Below are positions 7,147 to 14,579 of a stretch of DNA of 18,045 bases, one piece after another. The translations under genes were made by a program, and so were the position numbers. Positions within the stretch are counted from its first letter, which is position 1. The number at the start of each line of letters is the position of its first letter. The notes under the pieces are model-generated. The model did no database searches. It worked only from the letters and a program-made list of their open reading frames with translations, and was not told the origin of the DNA. Source of the stretch: an uncultured Oscillospiraceae bacterium (GTDB lineage Bacteria; Bacillota; Clostridia; Oscillospirales; Ruminococcaceae); assembly GCA_958427155.1 (NCBI GenBank), contig CAUABB010000007.1:1-18045 (forward strand). Direction: 5' to 3'.

Positions 7147-8266
7147 TGCTACTGGCCTCCTTTTCTGAAATTGTTTCGGCCAGCCGTAGAATAATCGCGT
7201 TGGAAACAAGAAATCCTTTTGGCGTCAATGAAATTCTTTCCTTTTCCATCTGGAGGAACCCTGCCTTTTCAAGTGGTCGTGCGGTGGATAGAACACGGTA
7301 TACTGCATTTTTATCCGGGACTAATGTAGCAATATTGACCCCTTCCGTCAGTCGGAGACGAAGCATCAATTCCTCTTCAATCGGATTATCGCAGGGATCG
7401 GTTAAAATAATGTTTTGTCCCTGGGTGTCCAGATACTCCCTGAGACTGCGGGGATGGGCGTATCGTTTCCCGCGGTAAAAGGAATGGGCGGCCGGACCAA
7501 AGCCGAGGTATGGTTCCCGCCGCCAGTATTTCAGATTATGACGGCTTTCATATCCCGGCTTAGAAAAATTTGAAATCTCGTATTGCTGAAAACCTGCCTT
7601 TTTTAAAAGGGAAACCGCTTCCAGATAGAGTTCTGCTTGAGAATCCTCGTCCGGGCAGAGGGAAGCGAACCCGTTTTTCTCAAAGGGTGTCCCCTTTTCT
7701 ATTTTTAAAAGATAAGCTGAAATATGTTGAAGATTCAGACTGTCCAGGAATTCAACGCTTTCCCGAAGTGTTGTGACGGTTTGGCCGGGAATACCCAACA
7801 TCAGGTCAGCGGATAGGTTTTGAAAGCCCGCTTCTTTTGCTCGAAAAACGGCTTTTTTCACCTGTTCTGGCCCCTGAAGTCGTCCCAGCGCCCGGAGCTC
7901 CGCGGGGACAGCAGACTGGACGCCGAAAGAGATCCGGTTGAAGCCGGCCTGAAAAAGGGCTGCGTATTCCTGCTCAGGGGTGGAAAAGGGGTTTGCCTCC
8001 AGTGTGATTTCAGCGTCCTTTGCCAAAGCCAACCGCTTCCGAAGCTTTTTTAACACTGTTGAAAGCCGCCCTGATCCGAACAGGATAGGAGTTCCCCCTC
8101 CGAAATAGACGGTTTCGGCCAACAATCCGGGCGGCGCGCAATCGATTTCGGTGAGCAGGGCGGGAAGGTATTCGTCCATTGCCGCCGGCCGGGCCGGAAC
8201 TGAATAAAAATCGCAGTACGGACATTTGACCGCGCAGAATGGGATATGAAGGTAAATTCCCGCCAT
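7121..8266 (-). CDS. hemW: Radical SAM heme chaperone HemW
   Basis: A 381-residue radical SAM protein of the HemN/HemW family. The first residues HIPFCAVKCPYCDF contain the CxxxCxxC motif (Cys11, Cys15, Cys18) that holds the [4Fe-4S] cluster used to cleave S-adenosylmethionine. GGGTP, ISFGVQS and LMLGIPGQT are the next family landmarks. Its length and its position after lepA favour HemW, a heme-handling protein, over true oxygen-independent coproporphyrinogen oxidase HemN, which is longer. Two candidate ATGs occur; the first is directly against GGAGGG (8273-8278) with no spacing, the second is six bases away and is used. The 3' end overlaps the next gene. Confidence 0.93.
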   Translation of the reverse strand: MAGIYLHIPFCAVKCPYCDFYSVPARPAAMDEYLPALLTEIDCAPPGLLAETVYFGGGTPILFGSGRLSTVLKKLRKRLALAKDAEITLEANPFSTPEQEYAALFQAGFNRISFGVQSAVPAELRALGRLQGPEQVKKAVFRAKEAGFQNLSADLMLGIPGQTVTTLRESVEFLDSLNLQHISAYLLKIEKGTPFEKNGFASLCPDEDSQAELYLEAVSLLKKAGFQQYEISNFSKPGYESRHNLKYWRREPYLGFGPAAHSFYRGKRYAHPRSLREYLDTQGQNIILTDPCDNPIEEELMLRLRLTEGVNIATLVPDKNAVYRVLSTARPLEKAGFLQMEKERISLTPKGFLVSNAIILRLAETISEKEASSNGATSTLP

Positions 8267-8332
8267 TTTCATCCCTCCAGATTTTTGGGGTGGATTCTTT
8301 GATCCCGCTCCGGACAGAGGCCGGATTTTGGC

Positions 8333-8366
8333 AAGCGCCCCCGCAAAAACGTTCGCGAGGGCGCTT
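8333..8366 (-). other. Intercistronic hairpin after lepA
   Basis: The arms AAGCGCCCCCGC and GCGAGGGCGCTT form a 12-bp stem with one wobble pair, five bases past the lepA stop. No T run follows on the minus strand, so it is more likely an RNA-stability, processing or leaky attenuation element within the lepA-hemW transcript than a full terminator. Confidence 0.6.
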
Positions 8367-8371
8367 ATCGT

Positions 8372-10180
8372 TTACTCATCCAGCTTGAGAACAGCCATGA
8401 AAGCTTCCTGTGGAACCTCTACGCTGCCAAGCTGGCGCATTCTTTTTTTACCTTCCTTCTGTTTTTCCAACAGCTTCTTTTTGCGGGTGATATCACCGCC
8501 GTAGCACTTGGCGAGAACATCCTTCCGCATGGCCTTAACGGTCTCTCGGGCGATAATTTTGCCCCCGATCGCCGCCTGAATCGGCACCTCAAAGAGCTGG
8601 CGCGGGATATGCTCCTTGAGTTTTTCCGCAATCCGACGCGCGCGTTCATAGGCCTTATCAGCATGAACGATAAAAGAAAGAGCATCAACCACTTCTCCGT
8701 TTAGCATGATGTCAAGCTTGACAAGTTTGGAGGCTCTAAAGCCCATCATTTCGTAGTCGAAAGATGCATAACCCCGTGTCCGGGATTTGAGCGCGTCAAA
8801 AAAGTCGTACACCACTTCATTTAAGGGGAGCTCATAGTGAAGCTCAACCCGGGTGGTATCAAGGTACTTCATATCTTTGAAGGTGCCTCTTCTATTTTGG
8901 CAGAGCTCCATAATATTTCCCACAAATTCTTCTGGGGAAAGGATGGTTGCTTTGATCATCGGCTCTTCCGCGACCTGAATGCTCATCGGGTCGGGAAAAT
9001 TGGTGGGGTTATCGATCATTTTAACCTCTCCACCATTGAGTGTTACCCGGTAGGCAACCGAGGGAGCGGTGGTGACCAGATCCAGGTTATACTCCCGTTC
9101 CAGCCGTTCCTCAATGATTTCCATGTGGAGCAAGCCGAGGAAACCGCAACGGAACCCAAATCCGAGAGCGATGGAGGTTTCCGGCTCGAAGGTAAGGGAG
9201 GCGTCGTTTAAGCGGAGCTTTTCAAGGGCGTCCCGCAGATCCCCGTACTTCGCGCCGTCCGCCGGATAAATACCGCAGAAAACCATAGGGTTGACCTGCC
9301 GGTAACCGGGCAGCGGCTCAGCGGCGGGATTCTCCGCCAGGGTGACGGTATCTCCCACTTTGGTATCCCCGATGTTTTTAATGGAGGCGGCGATATAACC
9401 GACTTCACCTGCCACCAATTCCCCGCAAGGCTCAATTCGCGTTGCTTCCAGATAACCAACCTCTACAACGTTAAACTCTGCTTTAGTTGCCATCATTCGG
9501 ATGGTGTCTCCCACTTTAACTCGGCCTTCCTTAACCCGGATATAAACGATAACGCCTTTATAAGAATCGTAATAGGAATCGAAAATCAGCGCCTGAAGGG
9601 GAGCGGACTCGTCTCCTTTCGGGGCGGGGATATCGCTGACAATCCGCTCCAGAACCGCGTGGATGTTTTCCCCTGTTTTAGCGGATACCCGGGGGGCGTC
9701 CAGCGCCGGAATGCCGATGACGTCTTCAATTTCCTGACAGACCATCTCCGGATTCGCGGAAGGCAGATCAATTTTATTGATAATCGGAACAACTTCAAGG
9801 TCATGTTCAATCGCAAGGTAGGTATTTGCCAAAGTCTGCGCCTCAATTCCCTGAGAAGCGTCTACAACAAGCAAAGCGCCTTCACAGGCCGCGAGAGAGC
9901 GGGAAACCTCATAATTGAAATCCACATGACCAGGGGTATCAATTAAATTGAATTCATAGGTCTCTCCGTTATCCGCCTTGTAGCTCACTTTGACCGCGCG
10001 AGCCTTGATGGTGATCCCGCGTTCGCGTTCAATCTCCATATTGTCGAGAAGTTGTTGTTCCATATCGCGGGACGAAACCGCACTGGTCTGTTCCAAAATT
10101 CGGTCAGCCAGGGTGGACTTTCCGTGATCAATATGAGCAATAATTGAAAAATTTCGAATATGGTCGCGGTTAAATGACAA
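8372..10180 (-). CDS. lepA: Elongation factor 4 (LepA), ribosomal GTPase
   Basis: A full-length 602-residue translational GTPase that acts on elongating or stalled ribosomes. The G domain is clear: AHIDHGKSTLADR (P loop, 16-28), the effector segment with RERGITI, DTPGHVDF (G3) and NKIDLPSA (G4). The EF-G-like middle domains follow, and the unique LepA C-terminal domain ends in HIPRQLFEVPIQAAIGGKIIARETVKA and a basic RKKKLLEKQKEGKKRMRQ tail. Translation appears to begin at TTG (10178-10180): GAGGTGA lies just upstream and M-S-F-N-R-D-H-I-R-N-F matches the family N-terminus. It is the first gene of a lepA-hemW-nucleotidyltransferase operon; in many Firmicutes hrcA and the dnaK genes follow, which is not the case here. 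Confidence 0.98.
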   Translation of the reverse strand: MSFNRDHIRNFSIIAHIDHGKSTLADRILEQTSAVSSRDMEQQLLDNMEIERERGITIKARAVKVSYKADNGETYEFNLIDTPGHVDFNYEVSRSLAACEGALLVVDASQGIEAQTLANTYLAIEHDLEVVPIINKIDLPSANPEMVCQEIEDVIGIPALDAPRVSAKTGENIHAVLERIVSDIPAPKGDESAPLQALIFDSYYDSYKGVIVYIRVKEGRVKVGDTIRMMATKAEFNVVEVGYLEATRIEPCGELVAGEVGYIAASIKNIGDTKVGDTVTLAENPAAEPLPGYRQVNPMVFCGIYPADGAKYGDLRDALEKLRLNDASLTFEPETSIALGFGFRCGFLGLLHMEIIEERLEREYNLDLVTTAPSVAYRVTLNGGEVKMIDNPTNFPDPMSIQVAEEPMIKATILSPEEFVGNIMELCQNRRGTFKDMKYLDTTRVELHYELPLNEVVYDFFDALKSRTRGYASFDYEMMGFRASKLVKLDIMLNGEVVDALSFIVHADKAYERARRIAEKLKEHIPRQLFEVPIQAAIGGKIIARETVKAMRKDVLAKCYGGDITRKKKLLEKQKEGKKRMRQLGSVEVPQEAFMAVLKLDE

Positions 10181-10230
10181 AAAATCACCTCAATTGGTTA
10201 TTCCGGCAAAAAACATATAATACTAATTTT

Positions 10231-10260
10231 ATTATAGCATAATAGATAAATTTTCTGCAA
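10231..10260 (-). promoter_or_regulatory. Extended -10 promoter of lepA
   Basis: On the minus strand TGC-TATAAT (10231-10239) is an extended -10 box. A TTGCAG -35 box (10255-10260) lies 18 bases upstream. Transcription would start about 45 bases before the lepA start codon. Confidence 0.75.
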
Positions 10261-10378
10261 CAATAATATAGGAGCGGCAGTCTGCCTAAAAACAAAGATT
10301 TTGAATGCTCCTTGATAAGATAAATATCTAAAAATTGACGTTTACGGAGAAAAATGTCTTTCGTCTTGCAAAAAAGTG

Positions 10379-10407
10379 TTGACAAGGAAATCCAAATTAT
10401 GTATAAT
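10379..10407 (+). promoter_or_regulatory. Sigma-A promoter of tRNA-Lys
   Basis: Perfect TTGACA (10379-10384) and perfect TATAAT (10402-10407) with a 17-base spacer sit about 27 bases before the mature tRNA 5' end. Confidence 0.92.
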
Positions 10408-10434
10408 AAATAAGCATCTTGCGTAAGAGGTAAT

Positions 10435-10510
10435 GAACCACTAGCTCAGTTGGCAGAGCATTTGACTTTTAATCAAAGGGTCCGGGGTTCGAATCCCCGG
10501 TGGTTCACCA
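10435..10510 (+). tRNA. tRNA-Lys (anticodon TTT)
   Basis: A complete 76-base tRNA that folds cleanly. The acceptor arms are GAACCAC and GTGGTTC with discriminator A and an encoded CCA. The D arm is GCTC/GAGC. The anticodon arm TTTGA/TCAAA holds loop CTTTTAA, giving anticodon TTT for lysine. The T arm is CGGGG/CCCCG with loop TTCGAAT. It has its own consensus promoter. Genes with mobile-element character begin right after its terminator, so its 3' end is a candidate integration site. Confidence 0.97.
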
Positions 10511-10523
10511 CACCAATATTAAA

Positions 10524-10560
10524 CAAAGTCCCCGAGAATATTATTTTCTCGGGGGCTTTG
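10524..10560 (+). terminator. Hairpin terminator after tRNA-Lys
   Basis: Fifteen-base arms (10524-10538 and 10546-10560) pair with one T-G wobble around a TATTATT loop, 13 bases past the tRNA. There is no long T run beyond it, but the position and strength fit tRNA transcript termination. Confidence 0.75.
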
Positions 10561-10604
10561 CTGTTATGAGGTATCTTACAGAACCCTATACGGGCAGATA
10601 ATAT

Positions 10605-10646
10605 AGAAACAGAGGCAGACTGTCTATTCAGTCTGCCTCTGTTTCT
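10605..10646 (-). terminator. Long hairpin overlapping the repressor gene 3' end
   Basis: Two perfect 18-base arms (10605-10622 and 10629-10646) enclose a 6-base loop. One arm encodes the last residues of the repressor (ETEAD and the stop codon), so coding sequence itself forms half of the hairpin. On the minus strand it is followed by ATATTATC rather than a T run. Confidence 0.7.
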
Positions 10647-11380
10647 ATTTCTTTTGTCAAAACCTCTTTGCCAAGAGCCTTTAAAAAATCGCCAACCAGT
10701 TCGGATATTTGAAAAGCTCGGTATTTTACAAAATCTTCTTGGCGTTTTACTTCTTGTTGAATGCTGTCCATATTTTTTAGGCTGACCTTTATATTTGAAT
10801 AGTCAATTTTAGCGCCCTCATTCGCTTTTTTTAAAGTTTCCAGCTCTTGAAGTGCATAAAGATATTTATTGCATAAATATTGAAAATCAGGCAAAAGGTT
10901 ATCAAATATAAAGTTGATAAAATCCATGCCGCTAAATTTTAAAAAATTATTTTCTTCCGGCGGGGCATTAAAGATATGCGGCTGATTTTTGAATTGTTCC
11001 AGTATTTGCATAGTCGTATCAGATAAACCGAAGGCTTCGCTTCCTACCTGAAATTTATCATCGGAACTTTTACTGTCCGATAGTCCCAATAAGTACTCAA
11101 GGGACACCCCGTAATAATCAGCTAAGGCAATTACGCTTGCAACGTTAGGCGTTAAAGGCTCCCTTTCTTCATCTTCGGAATCCAGACTCATTTTATAGTA
11201 TTTTGAAAGCTGCGTATGTGAAATGCGGACTTTGTTTTCTGTCCGCTGTTTGATTTCATCTGAAATTTCTTTAAAAGATTTTTTGGTTCCGTTTTCTTTC
11301 ATCTGGCTGGGTTCATGTCTTAACTGATAAAAACGTTCTGAAAAGTCATATAAAAAATTATCATAGTCGGGTTTTTTCAT
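10628..11380 (-). CDS. Phage-type helix-turn-helix repressor
   Basis: A 250-residue protein with an XRE-like DNA-binding region near the N-terminus, roughly residues 35-98. It includes SFKEISDEIKQRT, an ISHTQLSKYYK recognition-helix candidate, and the typical closing ALADYYGVSLEYLLGLSD. The DNA-binding region has an unusual acidic insert (DSEDEERE) before its last helices. The rest is mostly helical and charged, with a possible coiled coil about 165-215, and probably serves for oligomerisation or ligand sensing. AAAGGAGG precedes the ATG. It is divergent from the 47-aa and primase-helicase genes, the layout of a prophage or satellite master repressor. Its target and inducer are unknown. Confidence 0.8.
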   Translation of the reverse strand: MKKPDYDNFLYDFSERFYQLRHEPSQMKENGTKKSFKEISDEIKQRTENKVRISHTQLSKYYKMSLDSEDEEREPLTPNVASVIALADYYGVSLEYLLGLSDSKSSDDKFQVGSEAFGLSDTTMQILEQFKNQPHIFNAPPEENNFLKFSGMDFINFIFDNLLPDFQYLCNKYLYALQELETLKKANEGAKIDYSNIKVSLKNMDSIQQEVKRQEDFVKYRAFQISELVGDFLKALGKEVLTKEIETEAD

Positions 11381-11408
11381 TATTCCAATCCTCCTTTTGT
11401 CTATTTGA

Positions 11409-11549
11409 GTAAACTAAAATTTAATTTTTATGAAAAGTAAAGAAGAATTTTCACTTTAGACAACAACTAAGCCACCTCAAAAAAATCTGCTATAATAAGC
11501 GTGTAAACAAAAAGAAATCTTCGCGAAGATATTATAATCTTTAGTTTAC
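11409..11549. promoter_or_regulatory. Candidate operator set for the element repressor
   Basis: GTAAACTAAA (11409-11418) and its exact reverse complement TTTAGTTTAC (11540-11549) flank the divergent control region, and a third related GTAAACAAAA lies at 11503-11512. A perfect 14-base palindrome, ATCTTCGCGAAGAT (11517-11530), lies just downstream of the repressor -10 box. Either motif could be the repressor site; the symmetry and spacing are seen, the binding is inferred. Confidence 0.55.
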
Positions 11550-11559
11550 AAAATGTCAA
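11531..11559 (-). promoter_or_regulatory. Consensus promoter of the repressor gene
   Basis: On the minus strand perfect TTGACA (11554-11559) and TATAAT (11531-11536) are 17 bases apart. The transcript would have a leader of about 140 bases. The -10 region is ATTATAAT, also a good -10 on the plus strand, but no plus-strand -35 box is evident, so the divergent genes may need an activator or use a weak promoter. Confidence 0.8.
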
Positions 11560-11590
11560 GATAGTTTTGAGAGAAAGGGGGATGGCGTTA

Positions 11591-11734
11591 ATGTATGATT
11601 TTTTAATCAGCAAAGAGCAGGCAAGGCAATTTGCCTATGACTGTTTTGATGCCATCGTCCGTGATATCAAAGCTATGGAAGAAAACATTGATGAAACACA
11701 AGAAGCAGATGGTACCGACTGTCAATGTGCGTAA
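11591..11734 (+). CDS. Small hypothetical protein (47 aa)
   Basis: A short, mostly acidic protein beginning MYDFLISKEQARQFAYDCFD and ending in a Cys-containing CQCA tail. It has no signal peptide or membrane segment and no domain I can name. An earlier in-frame ATG at 11582 directly abuts AGGGGG (11576-11581), whereas the ATG at 11591 is nine bases away and is preferred. It is the first gene divergent from the repressor and ends 24 bases before the primase-helicase start, so the two are surely co-transcribed. By position it may be a replication accessory or regulatory protein of the element; that is inference. Confidence 0.65.
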   Translation: MYDFLISKEQARQFAYDCFDAIVRDIKAMEENIDETQEADGTDCQCA

Positions 11735-11758
11735 TCTCAAATTATGGAGGGACTATTT

Positions 11759-13906
11759 ATGGCAGGTCAAGTATTATTTACTCTTTACTATAACCATTTT
11801 CGCAGTGAACTCAAAAATACAAAATATCCGCTTTGCAAAGAAGTACATACAGTTGATGATTTAAAGGGTGTAGTTGCTTACGATCATGTTTGTGCTTTGT
11901 ATCAAGATGGTCATAGAAAAATTGCAAACTTTATTCAGTCAAACTGTAGCATGTTTGATGTGGATAATACTGAAAGTGATAACTCCGAACTGTGGACAAC
12001 TCCTGATGATGTAAGAAAAGCATTTCCGAATGTGCCTTTTTATGTGTGCTATTCTCGAAATCACATGAAACAAAAGAAGGATAAAGCACCAAGACCAAAG
12101 TTCCATGTTTACTTTGCCCATTCGGTAATTAACAACAGTCAGGAGTACGCTCAACTCAAGCAAAAAGTCTGCTCTTATTTTCCAGCTTTTGATGATAATG
12201 CAAAGGATTCAGCCCGCTTTTTTATTGGGGTTGAAAATCCCCAGATTGAATTTTTTGATGGCAATGTGCTTTTATCTGATTTTATGGAAACTGTTAAACC
12301 CTCTGTCAAAGATGTTTCTGCAAAAGGAGAGAGCAATATAATTCCAGAGGGTAGACGGAACGCTACATTATATCAGTTCGCTGTTCGTGCGCTCGTCCGC
12401 TATGGTGAAAATCCTGCTTATCTCATGTTCACAAAAGAATCTCAAAAATGCTCACCGCCTCTTGATGAAAAAGAGCTGTCTGGCATTTGGAAAAGTGCAT
12501 TGAAATTTTACCGTGGAACGGTCTTGTTGTCACCAGACTATGTTTCGCCGGCGCAGTATAATTTTAGTGTATCACAAAATAAATCCCCCCTTCCGATAGC
12601 AGATATGTATATTTGGCAGAATTTAAAAATCAGAGTGGGAAGAGACAAAAGGTGGTGTATTGAAGTTACAAGACTATTTTTACAGGCTTTTGGAATCCAC
12701 ATTAGAATCAATGATATGAACTGCCGCATAGAGATTGACGGATTACCGCCTGAATATAGTGGTGAAGACGCTTTGTCTCTATTGGTAACACTAATATATG
12801 ATTCAGCAATTATGATGGGCTATAGATATGTAAATGAAAAACATATTTACAACCATCTATCTGTTATTGCAAATGAAAATCGGTATCACCCTGTATTGGA
12901 GTGTATAAATGCCCAGTTATGGGATGGGAATGACCGTTTAGCTGAATTGTACCGTATCATGGGTCTGTCTGATGAATTCCACAAAACTCTTGTAAAAAAG
13001 TGGGCCTTGCAAACGATTGCTGTGCTCTATAACACACAAGATCATCCAGTTTCCGCACAAGGGGTATTAGTGCTACAAGGGGAGCAAGGTATCGGCAAAA
13101 CAGAATTGTTCCGCCATCTTGCTGTTTTTGATAAATTTTTCAAAGGGGGCGCTACTTTAGATATGTCCAATAAAGATAGTACCATGTCTGCAACAAAGGT
13201 GTGGATATGTGAATTGGGAGAAATTGACAGCACGACAAAGAAGGAACAATCAGCATTGAAAGCATTTTTGACTGAGCAAACTGACCGTTACCGTGAACCC
13301 TACGCCCGCCATGAAACAATCCGTCCACGTCGGACATCGTTTTGCGGGACTGTCAATCCTAAAGAATATCTAAGAGATGTTACAGGGAACAGAAGGTTCT
13401 GGACAATCCCCATTGAAAAAATGGACACAAATGCAATCTTCAGTTATTCATCTGAATGGTACTTGCAGTTTTGGAGACAAATTTATCAAGAGTACCAAAA
13501 AAATCCAAAAGGACATCTGCTTACCCCAGAAGAACAGGATAGAGTAAATTGTCTCAATGCTAATTTTGAAACAGATGTTTATGGAGAAGATGAGTTTATT
13601 TCTCTTTTTGATACCACAGCCGACCTGTCGAGATGGGGTAGAAGAACTGCGGCCGAAATAGCTGATATTCTGAATAAAAGATATAAAGGGTTAAATATCC
13701 GGAGTGAAAGCATCGGCAGGCAGCTTATCCCACGTTTGGAAAAACGGACAGGCCAAATATTCAAACGTAGTAGTAGCAATGGCAAAAGATATATAAACTG
13801 TCCGCCTTTGTCAGTCTCTATAGATGATGATTCTGATAGCTATTCTTTTGAACCATTTACAAGTGAGGATTTCAGGGATTTTACTGATGAAGATGTAATC
13901 TTTTGA
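11759..13906 (+). CDS. Primase-helicase with VapE-type AAA+ domain
   Basis: A 715-residue replication protein. The N-terminal part carries features expected of an archaeo-eukaryotic-type primase: MFDVDN (Asp67 and Asp69) and KFHVYF (His116). Residues about 195-250 (EGRRNATLYQFAVRALVRYG...) resemble the PriCT linker domain. From about 375 it is a VapE-type helicase with Walker A GEQGIGKT (441-448), Walker B VWICELGEID (481-490) and the late NPKEYLRDVTGNRRFW segment. The acidic tail is poorly structured. The ATG at 11759-11761 is chosen because GGAGGG lies seven bases upstream; an ATG at 11744 overlaps that site. It likely unwinds and primes the element origin directly downstream. The primase assignment is less certain than the helicase. 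Confidence 0.9.
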   Translation: MAGQVLFTLYYNHFRSELKNTKYPLCKEVHTVDDLKGVVAYDHVCALYQDGHRKIANFIQSNCSMFDVDNTESDNSELWTTPDDVRKAFPNVPFYVCYSRNHMKQKKDKAPRPKFHVYFAHSVINNSQEYAQLKQKVCSYFPAFDDNAKDSARFFIGVENPQIEFFDGNVLLSDFMETVKPSVKDVSAKGESNIIPEGRRNATLYQFAVRALVRYGENPAYLMFTKESQKCSPPLDEKELSGIWKSALKFYRGTVLLSPDYVSPAQYNFSVSQNKSPLPIADMYIWQNLKIRVGRDKRWCIEVTRLFLQAFGIHIRINDMNCRIEIDGLPPEYSGEDALSLLVTLIYDSAIMMGYRYVNEKHIYNHLSVIANENRYHPVLECINAQLWDGNDRLAELYRIMGLSDEFHKTLVKKWALQTIAVLYNTQDHPVSAQGVLVLQGEQGIGKTELFRHLAVFDKFFKGGATLDMSNKDSTMSATKVWICELGEIDSTTKKEQSALKAFLTEQTDRYREPYARHETIRPRRTSFCGTVNPKEYLRDVTGNRRFWTIPIEKMDTNAIFSYSSEWYLQFWRQIYQEYQKNPKGHLLTPEEQDRVNCLNANFETDVYGEDEFISLFDTTADLSRWGRRTAAEIADILNKRYKGLNIRSESIGRQLIPRLEKRTGQIFKRSSSNGKRYINCPPLSVSIDDDSDSYSFEPFTSEDFRDFTDEDVIF

Positions 13907-13909
13907 TAT

Positions 13910-14010
13910 GAAAGTGAGGGTAGGGTAGGCAAAAATATCAAAAGATAAAAAAATGAGTGCTTTTTATAAAGTTCTATGATTTTTTGCCCCCTACCCTGCA
14001 CTTCCTACAC
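13910..14010. repeat. Candidate replication origin: oppositely oriented G-rich repeats around an AT-rich core
   Basis: Immediately after the helicase gene, AAGTG-AGGGTAGGG-TA-GGCAAAAA (13912-13935) faces its near-exact complement TTTTTGCC-CCCTACCCT-G-CACTT (13981-14003). About 22 bases pair, with a 2-base and a 1-base bulge. The arms contain repeated AGTG/AGGG/TAGGG units, and the right arm continues with CCTACAC. The 45 bases between them are almost all A and T. Oppositely oriented short iterons around an AT-rich core just after the primase-helicase gene is the design known for SaPI-type satellites. A very large terminator-like hairpin is the alternative. Confidence 0.5.
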
Positions 14011-14031
14011 TTTTTGAAAAATATCTACACA

Positions 14032-14071
14032 AAAAGCCATTGATTCCGTTTTTTCGGGTTCAATGGCTTTT
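14032..14071. terminator. Bidirectional intrinsic terminator
   Basis: AAAAGCCATTGA and TCAATGGCTTTT form a 12-bp stem with A and T runs at the ends, between the convergent helicase and 70-aa genes. The loop contains a further CCG/CGG pair. Confidence 0.85.
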
Positions 14072-14095
14072 ATTCATATTATGATGTTTCCCCCG

Positions 14096-14308
14096 TTATT
14101 CTTCCAAACGGTCATAATCTATCTCATAGGTATCTTCAACGTATTCCCCTTCGGGTAAGTCATATTCCAGCGTGTTTACCAGTTGAAACGCTTCTTTCAG
14201 AGAACTAGCGGACACAGGAATAATTGCTCTCATCTGCCAAGTCACGGGGATCCTATAAATAACTTCTTCATTCGCATAAACTGGGCTGTATACTTTTCTT
14301 CTTATCAT
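14096..14308 (-). CDS. Hypothetical protein, 70 aa
   Basis: A small soluble protein starting MIRRKVYSPVYANEEVIYRIPVTWQM and ending in a strongly acidic EYVEDTYEIDYDRLEE. I cannot name a domain. The middle segment, IPVSASSLKEAFQLVNTLE, reads like a short beta-alpha unit. AAGGTGG (14317-14323) lies eight bases before the ATG, which supports translation. The gene is convergent with the primase-helicase and separated from it by a bidirectional terminator. Similar small acidic proteins are common passengers of integrative elements and prophages of Clostridia, but no function can be assigned here. Confidence 0.7.
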   Translation of the reverse strand: MIRRKVYSPVYANEEVIYRIPVTWQMRAIIPVSASSLKEAFQLVNTLEYDLPEGEYVEDTYEIDYDRLEE

Positions 14309-14579
14309 AAATTATACCACCTTCATATCCGTGTAAAATTTGTTTTAAGGCCGGTTTCATACTATCCGATAAATTTAGCAGATAACCGTTGTTCACACAC
14401 CCAGGTTAGATGTCTCCCCGTTTTAAAAGGCAGTTTGACGGTTTCAAAATACCTTTGTAAAACAAAAAGCGGAACAATTTTTCCTCTTGTTTAAAATTAA
14501 GGTTTCCGACATAAAAATACCATCGCCCATTTATCATAGGCAATGGTATTCATTCATCAATCCGTTTTTCTAAAATCAA
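14309..14579. other. Intergenic stretch, mostly featureless
   Basis: No convincing ORF is seen. A hairpin at 14516-14550 (AATACCAT/ATGGTATT plus GCC/GGC) is followed on the minus strand by TTTTTATG and is a likely terminator of the XRE gene. The rest presumably holds the promoter of the 70-aa gene, but I cannot place a clear -35/-10 pair. Confidence 0.5.
14512..14550 (-). terminator. Intrinsic terminator of the small XRE gene
   Basis: An 8-bp plus 3-bp stem interrupted by one mismatch, followed on the minus strand by a run of five T. It lies about 30 bases past the stop codon of the XRE regulator. Confidence 0.72.

Noticed and set aside
7147..7209. Longer N-terminus for the nucleotidyltransferase
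   Set aside because: The extension lies inside hemW, has no ribosome site, and the ATG at 7144-7146 has an ideal one.
8372..10180. Open frames antisense to lepA
   Set aside because: Several run over 60-120 codons, but they lack ribosome sites, are out of step with any promoter and lie within a clearly conserved gene.
10261..10378. Structured leader or riboswitch upstream of lepA
   Set aside because: AGGAGC/GCTCCT and GGCAG/CTGCC complementarity exists, but it lies upstream of the lepA promoter rather than in the transcript, and no gene on the other strand uses it.
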